Shown here in pieces: positions 55,954 to 64,000 of a stretch of DNA of 64,000 bases. This stretch comes from Juglans regia (taxonomy: Eukaryota; Streptophyta; Magnoliopsida; Fagales; Juglandaceae): assembly GCF_001411555.2 (NCBI RefSeq), contig NW_023361338.1, forward strand, positions 1 to 64,000, in the 5' to 3' direction. Both the position numbers and the translations under genes were made by a program. Each line of letters begins with the position of its first letter. Positions within the stretch are counted from its first letter, which is position 1. The notes under the pieces were generated by a model. That model did not search any database, was not told the DNA's origin, and was given only the letters and a program-made list of their open reading frames with translations.

Positions 55954-57929
55954 GTTTACTACACAGTTTATCGCTTTACCTCATGGAGTACACTCCACGT
56001 GTACTCCCTTCACACACACTACAACACATCACCACTATGGCATACACGCCATATGGTGCATCACTCCAGCACATGGAGTACACTCCACGTGTACTCCCTT
56101 CACACACTCTACGCCACACAGAGTACACTCCGCATGTACTCTTCCCATTCCACATGCCACTGACCCATACAACACATACTCCACAACCACATTACACAGC
56201 ACACTTCCCAACTATGCCCAACACTTCATTACACAACACATCATAATACAACGAACTCCACAATACTAACAACAAAGTTCGCAGCCTAATCAACTAATTA
56301 ACATCTAACATAATCAATGAGGGATAGAGGGTTATACCATCGACGGGATAACCCGTGTGTTGCTCGCTAACCGTCATGGTTGATGACGTCGGAAGAGTCG
56401 TACATGGCTATTAACCCATGTACAATGGTTGTCCACCATGTATGGTGGCTGTCCACCACATAAAGTGTTGGTTTGGGCTTAGGGCTAGGCTAGGGGAGGC
56501 CAAGGGAGGCTGAGAGTGGTCTCATGGTGGTCTCGTGGTGGCGGTGAGGGGCGGAGCCATGGGTTTCCCTTGGAAGCCTGTGTGTCTCAAAACATGGAAA
56601 TGGAAGGGGAAGGCTTGGCTGGTCATGGCTGGCCAAGGAGGAATTGAGGGAGGTGCGGTGGAGCTTATGGTGGTGTTGGGGTGGCGCCACGGTGGCCTAC
56701 AGTGGCGAATCTAGCCGCGAGGTGGAGGAGAAGTCATGGGAGAGTGAGAGGGCTTGAGAGAGGTAGAGGGCTTGGCTGGCTTAGAGGAGCTCGGGGAGGA
56801 GTCACGGTGGCTAGGGGAGGTGCTTGGTGGAGCTAGAACAGGCACACGACGACACTAGGGTCGTAGGTGGCCTTGAAGTCGTGCGAAACCCATAAATGGG
56901 TTTCGTGCATTCTTGCGACGAAAAGGGAGAGGGAGGTTCCTGTGGCTTGGGTTCCATGGACGAGGTTCGTTGGTGAGAGGGGAGGTCGTTGGTGGCGGTG
57001 TGGTGGCCTGGGTGGCCGCTTATAGCGGCACAAGGAGGAGAAATGGGTTTTTACCCATTTCGGCCAACTTACTGTAAGGAGAGAGAGAGGCTGTGCGTAG
57101 GGGCAGTTGGAGGTAGCTGGCTTGCACGCAGGCATGAGGGGACGCTAGTGGTGGTGGCAGTGAGGTCAGGCGGCGTGCGGCGGCACTGGGCTGGGTTGAG
57201 GAAGAAACGGCTTGGAGAAGGGCAGTGTACATCGTACGCTGGGGGAAAGGGAGGAGAGAGAGAGAGAGAGAGAGAGAGGGAAGGAAGGGAAGGGAAAAGT
57301 GAGGGAGAAGAGAGAGGGCTGAGTATTTAATCCAGACCCCTCATCTTAGGATTCTCAAAACGATCTAACGGTGGACTTTAAATACTGATTTGAAAATACG
57401 TAAACATTAACTTAATTAAAAGCATTTAGAGGAATTAAGGTAAAATATTATTTAAACTAAACTTTAGTTTATAAAATAATATTCCTTCATAATTAGTAAA
57501 ATGATAAAGTCTTATTTAATATCTTTAAAATAATAAAACCATTTAATTAATTAGAGTTTTAAAAATAATTTAAATCCCATAATATTTTAAATAGCTAGAA
57601 TCAATTTAAGAAATGATATTAAAATGATTTTCAACAATTATAATATTTTTAGAACTCTTCAAAAATATTATAATTATCTTATTTAAAATCAAGTTTAGTT
57701 CAATAACACTAGAAATACTCCTTATAAATATTTTCAGTACATTTAAAACACTGGACGTACTTTAGAAGTCACATAGTATCTTTCAAAACATGCCATCGGG
57801 GTTCAGCACGCATAACGAAGCTCACAGTCGCTAGAGAGAAGAGTAGGCTGTTGCATAATTTCTGTCCTTGAAATTTGCTTACGTCAGAAAGAATGAGCAT
57901 ACGTAAGAAGGAAGGAACGGGGTGTTACA
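55954..57929 (-). mobile_element. Gypsy LTR fragment, antisense, cutting copia copy B
   Basis: On the minus strand it starts TGTAACACCCCGTTCC at 57929, inserted directly into the copia RT start. It contains a promoter-like 'ATTAAATACTC' (about 57318-57328), a (GA)n run (57257-57277) and GC-rich non-coding sequence. It ends in tandem 'gtgatgcacc' units near 55970-56110. No target duplication (right flank aagcg) was found at the other end, so the left end is lost. Confidence 0.6.
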
Positions 57930-60867
57930 AAGCGGAGCTTATATCTCTCAATAGAGCCGTCGATCTTAAGTTTAGTCTTGAAGACCCATTTGCAACCAAT
58001 GGGTTTTTTGTCGAATTTTGCAACCAATGGGTTTTTTTTTCGTGACGTAATGACTGAAGACTCCAAGTGTTATTGGCTTCCAATGCTTGAATTTCAGAAG
58101 CCATGGCATCACGCTAGTGAGAATGTCGCATGGCCTGGGAGTAACTCGTGGGTTCATCTTGCTGTGACAAGGCTGAGAGAAAAGCTAAATGTTTAGAGTT
58201 AAAACGAGTATAAGAAAGAACACATGCGACCGAATGAGGATTACCTAGTGAGAAGCAATCGGGAGGGGGATTTTGGTTGGACTCATGGGGCAAGAGAGGA
58301 CATATATAGCCATTGAGGTATTGAGGATGTGTAAGTGTGCACTTAGGATGAGACAAGTGTGGTTGTGTGATGGGGGAAAGATCGGGAGATGGGGAAGGAA
58401 TAATAGGAGTATGAGATGCAGGAGTAATGGGGTGGGAAGTGGGGCAAGTGGTAGGAGAAGGGGGGATTGGGAGGTCCGGAAGAGAAATGGGAATAGGAGG
58501 GAATGGAGGGGCAGTGGGAGAGTGATGTTGGAAGGGAAATTCAGATTCAACAAAGGTAACATCACGGGAAACAAAGTAAACATGATAGGCTTTGTGATCA
58601 TGAGGATATCCTAAGAAAATACATTTGACAACTCTTGGGGAAAATTTATCATGATTGGAGCTGATGGTTTGAGCATAGCAGAGACACCCAAAGACACGAA
58701 GATGAGCATAAGAGGGAGGTTTGTGGTATAAGAGTTTGTATGGGGATTTGTTGTCCAAGGTGGGGATCGAGATTCGGTTGATGAGATAAATAGCAGTGAT
58801 GATACATTCGCCCCAAAAAGAGATCAGAAGGTTAGCTTGGAAACGTAAGCATTGGGCAACATTGAGAAGATGGCGATGCTTATGTTCAACAATACCATTT
58901 TGTTGTGTGGTATCAACACAAGTGCATTCATGAATGATCTCGTGTTGGGAGAAAAATTGTCGCGTGTTGTGAGATACGAATTCTTCGCCATTATCGGTGT
59001 GAATGTGACGAATGGAAGTTTGAAATTGATTTTGTACTAAGGCATGAAAATGTTGAAGGTATGGGAAAGTTTCAAATTTAAAACACATAAGATATATACA
59101 TGTGGTACGTAAAAAATATCCATTATAGTTAAAAAATAAATGTGCTCCAGATGTGGAAGGAGTGAGATAACCACCCCAAATGTCACAATAAATATGATTA
59201 TAGGAAAAATCAATTTTATTGCAATTTGTTTGAAATGAGAGTCGGGTTTATTTTCCTCGAGTACAAACATCACAATGAAAAGAAATACTAGACAAATTCA
59301 TGGCCTTATTGAAACAGAAAACTGAGGGGTGGCCTAATCGTTGATGCCATAAAGAAGAAGGGATGGTGTGGTGAGTATGAAACACAAGGAAACATTAGGG
59401 TGGATGGGTTTGTATTGGTAGAGTCCATTGTGAAGTACACCCTTTCAATCAGCTTCCTTGCGTGTAGGTCCTAGAAGACACAAAATGCAGGAAACAACAA
59501 GGCAACACAATTCCAAGATTGGGTTAGTTTGCTAATGGAAAGGAGGTTAAAATTAAAATCAGGAACATAGAGGACATTATCCAAGGATAAATTTTCAGAT
59601 ATTTGAACATGACCAATGTGAGTGATGGGAACAATCTCACCTGTGGGAAGTTAAATAGGATTAGCATGACCAATAGGTTGAGAGTTGAGGAAAAGAGAAG
59701 ATAATAAAGCCAAATGTTCACTGGCACCTCTATCAATTATCCATTCAGAGGTGGTGGATGAGAAAGAGGATTTACAAGAGAGTGAAGATACAATACCATC
59801 AAAATTGGCCGATGTAGGTGCGAATGGAGTGAGTAATTCCAGCAACTGAAGATATTGAGCAATAGTGAGGCCAAGAATGGAACTCTCAATAGGAGTACTT
59901 GAAATTGGAACGTTCGTGGCATTGGTGGCAATGTGAGAGGACCTTGATTTTCCATTATGAGTGTGTTGAGTGCCACGAGAATGATCCCAATTGGGAGGAT
60001 AATTGATCCATTTTTAACATGTATCCTTCCAATGACCGAGATTGCTGCAATGCTCGCACTTGGGTCGACCACGTCGACATCCCTTTGACTCTGTAGAGCG
60101 GGAAGAGTATCTAGGATGATGGGCAGCCATGGCGATGGAGTTAGTAGGAGGTGGAAGTTGAAGGAGCCATTGGCGTTCTTCTTGATTGAGAATGGAGTAC
60201 ACTTTTCTGACATTAGGGAGTTTATCCATGGCAAGTATTTGACTGCGTATGGACGCGTAAGAATTGTTGAGCCATTGAGAACTGAAAAACATGTTAAGTT
60301 TCTTGATGTTGTTGAAGGAGTTTTGTGGCACCACAAGTGCATTCAGGGAGTAATATGAGATTTGCTAATTCATCCCAATAAGATTTTATGGTGTTATAAT
60401 AAGTAGAGTTGACATACTTCCTTGCGTTAGCAGAGCGACATCACGTTTTAGTTTGAAGATATGAGGGTTGGGACTTTGAGAAAACTAAGCTTCAAGATCA
60501 AGCCATACCTCTCGATGGTTGTTGCAGTAGATAATATTGGAGATAAGGGACTTATCAATGGCATTGAGGAGCCAAAACAAAACCATGTCATTGCAATGTT
60601 TCCAAAGGGAGAGCTCATGAGGATCGATAGGTGCAGAAATAGTGTTGTCGATGAAATCGAGTTTGTGCTTGGCGTTGAGAGCCATTTTATGGCTCACTTC
60701 CATATGAGATAGTTGTCTCCAGTGAGTGGTGTGGAGACAAGAAGGGCATTGGATGGTCTGATGCGTGAATAAGGTATGGAGAATGCTCGAGATGATTGGA
60801 AGAGGTTGCAAACATGGTGAATGGCAGAGAATAAAATGAATGAGTTGATCATATGGCTCTAGTACCA
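57930..60867 (-). pseudogene. Ty1/copia copy B (gag-protease-integrase-RT start)
   Basis: Order on the minus strand: gag from 60867 (HKMALNAKHKLDFIDNTI, NDMVLFWLLNAIDKSL), knuckle CEHCSNLGHWKDTC (60014-60060), and protease WIIDRGASEHLAL (59710-59760; DSG changed to DRG). Integrase core is in the 324-codon frame 58114-59088 (HTDNGEEF, TTQQNGIVEHKHRHLL, KCIFLGYPHDHKAYHVY). The RT start KPIGCKWVFKTKLKIDGSIE lies at about 57950-58010. RT is cut at 57930 by an LTR. Frameshifts separate the parts. It is related to copy A. Confidence 0.85.
60852..60867 (-). promoter_or_regulatory. Copia primer binding site
   Basis: Minus strand TGGTACTAGAGCCATA abuts the LTR; it is a variant of the tRNA-Met site TGGTATCAGAGCC. 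Confidence 0.75.
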
Positions 60868-60970
60868 TGTTAAGAAACTAGAGACAGTAATATTTATCAA
60901 AAAACTATACAGCTATACATGAGATGTAGCCTATACAAGAAGCGGGTATATGTGCGAGATTTGTGTAACA
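60868..60970 (-). repeat. Copia 5' LTR, about 103 bp
   Basis: On the minus strand it runs TGTTACACAAATC...CTTAACA with inverted TGTTA/TAACA ends, directly next to the primer site. It is short for copia; the outer end is set by the TGTTA match only. Confidence 0.55.
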
Positions 60971-61614
60971 CTTTATTTTACATTAGTAAAGATATTGGAT
61001 ATGCATGTCTGAAATTAAACTCAAAAGATTTTTTTTTTTAATAAGTATACATATCTATTTAAATTAGATAAGATAACACTTTATTATGGCTAATACAAAG
61101 TAGTTAAACCAACGCTATAAAATGAAAAGCGAACAAAAAAACTGAAAAATGAGTAAATAAAATAAAATTACTAAATAAAATCTCATGTTGAGAAAGGGGA
61201 AGAATTCTCTTAAAAGAGACCCTCTGCAGCAACTCGCAAGCTAGTTAGGCTGAAAAGAGACAAAAAATTGTAAAAGAACCTAGCAACCAACCAACCAAAG
61301 AAAAAAGGGTAAAAATGTAGTATGGAGCAACGTGCTCACGTTTGCTTAGATGGGAGAAATTCTTTTTGAACATTAGTAATATCCATAAAAGACAAAAGTA
61401 ATATGATTTTTTACTTAAAACTGATTAGTGAGTAGTTTAATGCATCGAAGCAAAAAAAAAAACTAGGTAATGACTGTGAAAGCTAAAGATAGCTTAAACA
61501 ACCATGACATTTAAGATTAATTCAATTTTCACAAAAAAAAATAACGTATACTTGCTTAGAAGCAAGGACATCAATATTATAACTAGAGCCGTGATATAAT
61601 ATTGTTGGTGAAGA

Positions 61615-61647
<33 letters not shown>

Positions 61648-62523
61648 GGAATTTTAGAACTGCCATCATTTTAAGCAATATATATGTGCTTAAAATATTT
61701 TTGCCAATCTGACTCATATACACCAAAAGACAAATAAATCCTGAACACTTAAACGGACACAAAGAACATAACACAAGGGTAAAAATGACATAATACACAA
61801 AACATGAACTACTCACACAGTTGAACAAAAACACAGATGAGCCATTGCCTCATTTATTTTCACAAATGAGTCGAGATAAAAGTTTAAAGTTGAAAAATTA
61901 AAAGTTTACTATTCATTCCCTTATAGCCACTTTTAAGATAATAAGGGAAATTAAAGCACAATGCTATGGTGCATATCAAATATGCATATCAAATTGCACA
62001 CCAGTGCAAATGTTTTTTTCTTTAAGTATTTTTTTAAACATCCTTAACCGTTAAGAAAAAATAAAAATATATAAATTCATTAATAGTCACTTTCTTAGTT
62101 ATTATGTAAAAAAAAAAAAAAACTAAAATATATGAGAAAGCATATAATTTGATGGGCATATTTGAGAGTTACACTAATAAAATAGATATGAGTTGGTGGA
62201 AGTTTTCTTCAACAAATCTATAAATATAATAAGTGTCCATTAATCATGCAACAAAGATATATTTTTTTAAAAGAACAAGTTGAAAAATTGATATTTGTCT
62301 ATTCATTTAAAAACATGTACAGTATTTGTCATGTACTTAATGGATATATACGTGACACTTTCTTTAAATGGATTGAGAAAACTTCATCCAAAACTTTAAC
62401 CTATGAAAAATGGCAGCACAAAGTCTATATAAGACGGCCCTGTAATAAAATAAAATTAATTTTAAAAAAAATAAAAAATAAAAAGAACCTGCCCGCTGTA
62501 AAGTAGGGAAACAAATCAAAGCC
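60971..62523. other. No gene recognised
   Basis: AT-rich intergenic DNA with a (TA)n run (61615-61640) and several A-runs. The frame at 62246-62506 has no recognisable similarity. It lies between copia copy B and the duplicated DUF247 segment. Confidence 0.45.
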
Positions 62524-63555
62524 ACAACTCTCTACTTATGCATGGACGCAGCAAAAAATCAGGCTACAAATTAATGGCCGAAGCGCAGATTTCTTACCAA
62601 ACTGGCCGGGCATCATGCCCACAAAAGAACTCCCATGTCTTGAGAGAAAAGATAGTTACGCGTCGTATAATTATTTTATAAAAAATAAATAAATATGAGA
62701 TTTATATAAAAATAATAATTTTTAATAATAAATTCTATTTTTTTTAAAACGATTACATGATATTTGTGTATTTCGATTGCACGAAACATTACTCTATTTT
62801 ATTTTTGAGCAACTAAATCCCATGATATCAAAACAAACGGGCTGACGTAGAATTGTTAAAAATCCATGGAGAAATACGCAAAGGTTTCCGAGGATATTTG
62901 AAGTACTCCTACCCTGATTACGAGTGCCAGCTGATCAGCTAGAAGACTTAATAGTCCTTAAAACAAACAAGCAGGTGAGAAGATGAAGACGAAAAACAAG
63001 CACACTAGCTAGAAGACTTATAACATGATGATCAAACAGCTAAACAACTAAATAACTTATGATCTGCTAATCAAGCACACCGCGTACAACTTGAGCATGA
63101 TCTAGCTTCCCATACGGACACCTTTGTAGCTGTTCATGGAAGACATGCACTGCATGCACGTAACAGACGGATCGAGTAGGAGATATTAAGCCCATTATTT
63201 AGGATCATAATAAGCGTAGATGGTGTAGTAGGTCTGCAAAATGGTTAACGCTAACAACACAAGGGCTGCCAATAACGAAATGAATGACCATGGCGTATTA
63301 AAGTACCTATGCTTGAACTCCGTCCATCGCACTTTCCACTTGACATTATAACGATGGTTTACCTTTTCGAAAAAGTTGTATAAATAAAACTGATCGGTTT
63401 CAACATCCATCTCCTTCCCCAACTTGTTGATGAATTGCACGACCTCGCTGTTCTTCCCAACATAACCGTCAATGATGTTTTGTTCGTAAAGGTACTCGAC
63501 GTCCTTGGATGTGTTTACTAAGCAGTCCGGGAAATAGGCGTAAACTGTGATGTGC
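62524..63555. repeat. Segmental duplication, right copy
   Basis: Matches 55009-55952 from 'actctctacttatgcatgga' through the DUF247 3' end, except for an AT-rich insert at 62645-62830. The homologous part continues into intact DUF247 coding sequence to the right. Confidence 0.85.
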
Positions 63556-64000
63556 TTGGAGCTTTTGTTGTCCAACTGCTCGAATGCCCGACAGTTCACC
63601 ACCAAAGAGTGCATGAAGTAGTCGACGGTTATTTTGGGCATCTCAATCACTCCGTTCTTGAATTTCACAGCCAAGAAGTTGTCGGCCGCCTCACGCAGTT
63701 TGATCTTAATCCCCGCTTTGAGGAGCTTCGTGATGCAGTATATCACCGGTACTGGTTTTTTCTCCTCTGGTGGCTGATCTAGATCGCGGGTGATAAAACT
63801 TAACCGAACCAAGTCCAGCAAATGCAAGCTGTCATTGAGTTTCTCGCTCATCTTTTTGAGATCTTCATCGGATCTGCGCATTACCTTGTTAAAGAATCTC
63901 AAAGCTAGCAAGGACAAAGGATAGTCCTCATCAGGCATTTTGGAAGTTTCGAATAACTTTTTCAGAACAACAAAGGGGATCTGATTCTCAAGCAGAAGAA
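63195..64000 (-). CDS. DUF247 family protein (partial, 5' part beyond the window)
   Basis: The open frame continues past the window edge upstream of the Met at 63938; residues LLLENQIPFVVLKKLFETSK precede it, the hallmark LLENQIPF box of plant DUF247 (UPF0481) proteins. The C-terminus has FKHRYFNTPWSFISLLAAL and a terminal hydrophobic segment (ALVLLALTILQTYYTIYAYY), typical of the family's membrane tail. About 268 residues are visible of the usual 400-500. The function of most members is unknown; some grass DUF247 genes act in self-incompatibility, and I do not infer that here. No break is seen in the visible part. The left copy at 55577 is a truncated duplicate. Confidence 0.92.
   Translation of the reverse strand, partial: LLLENQIPFVVLKKLFETSKMPDEDYPLSLLALRFFNKVMRRSDEDLKKMSEKLNDSLHLLDLVRLSFITRDLDQPPEEKKPVPVIYCITKLLKAGIKIKLREAADNFLAVKFKNGVIEMPKITVDYFMHSLVVNCRAFEQLDNKSSKHITVYAYFPDCLVNTSKDVEYLYEQNIIDGYVGKNSEVVQFINKLGKEMDVETDQFYLYNFFEKVNHRYNVKWKVRWTEFKHRYFNTPWSFISLLAALVLLALTILQTYYTIYAYYDPK

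Noticed and set aside
57000..57330. GC-rich open frames (e.g. 56989-57330) looking like a host gene
   Set aside because: They lie in an LTR that starts TGTAACACCCC, end in a (GA)n repeat, and have no recognisable domain.
1..64000. CRISPR arrays, bacterial operons, organelle insertions
   Set aside because: Tandem arrays here have no spacer structure, coding sequence is intron-containing plant type, and no chloroplast or mitochondrial gene was recognised.

Overview
The window is nuclear DNA of a flowering plant, almost certainly a woody eudicot. It is AT-rich and dominated by plant-type transposable elements: L1-like LINEs, an Au-type SINE, Ty1/copia, Ty3/gypsy, hAT, CACTA and MITEs. It holds one complete intron-rich plant gene and two copies of a DUF247 gene. 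From memory only, the 'GTTTGGATA...gagatgag' MITEs resemble ones in Fagales such as walnut and hickory. No bacterial, organellar, rRNA or tRNA gene is seen.

The only complete host gene is on the minus strand at 5802-21778. I assembled it from ten exons with GT-AG borders and consistent phases. It encodes a 546-residue GT8 glycosyltransferase of the IPUT1/PGSIP6 type (inositol phosphorylceramide glucuronosyltransferase). Its introns are swollen by insertions. Intron 3 (6.4 kb) holds a LINE in the gene's orientation, two LINE remnants in the opposite orientation and an Au-like SINE with a 12-bp target duplication. Intron 4 (4.5 kb) holds Ty3/gypsy LTR debris. To the left lie a decayed hAT transposase (about 1630-2560) and a compact non-autonomous hAT-like element (3094-4045) with an 8-bp target duplication.

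From 22 to 41 kb there are MITEs (one split by a LINE tail), a 228-bp pyrimidine tract, gypsy remnants, and a full-length LINE (32822-38976) with a 13-bp target duplication. This LINE keeps its frame through two ORFs, ORF2 being 1380 codons, but carries one premature stop in ORF1 and seven in ORF2.

From 41 to 61 kb the sequence is nested LTR retroelements. The most unusual is a 3.4-kb non-autonomous element (43519-46961) with two LTRs, primer site and polypurine tract. Its interior is a gag N-terminus plus an open frame made of integrase fragments duplicated on a 45-bp grid. Two minus-strand copia copies, a CACTA 3' end and two oppositely oriented fragments of one LTR family follow.

A DUF247 gene is duplicated: a truncated copy at 55577-55952 and a longer copy at 63195-64000 that runs off the window. 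The two are separated by about 7.5 kb of transposon sequence. Apart from the IPUT1-type gene and possibly the right DUF247 copy, no functional pathway is encoded here.
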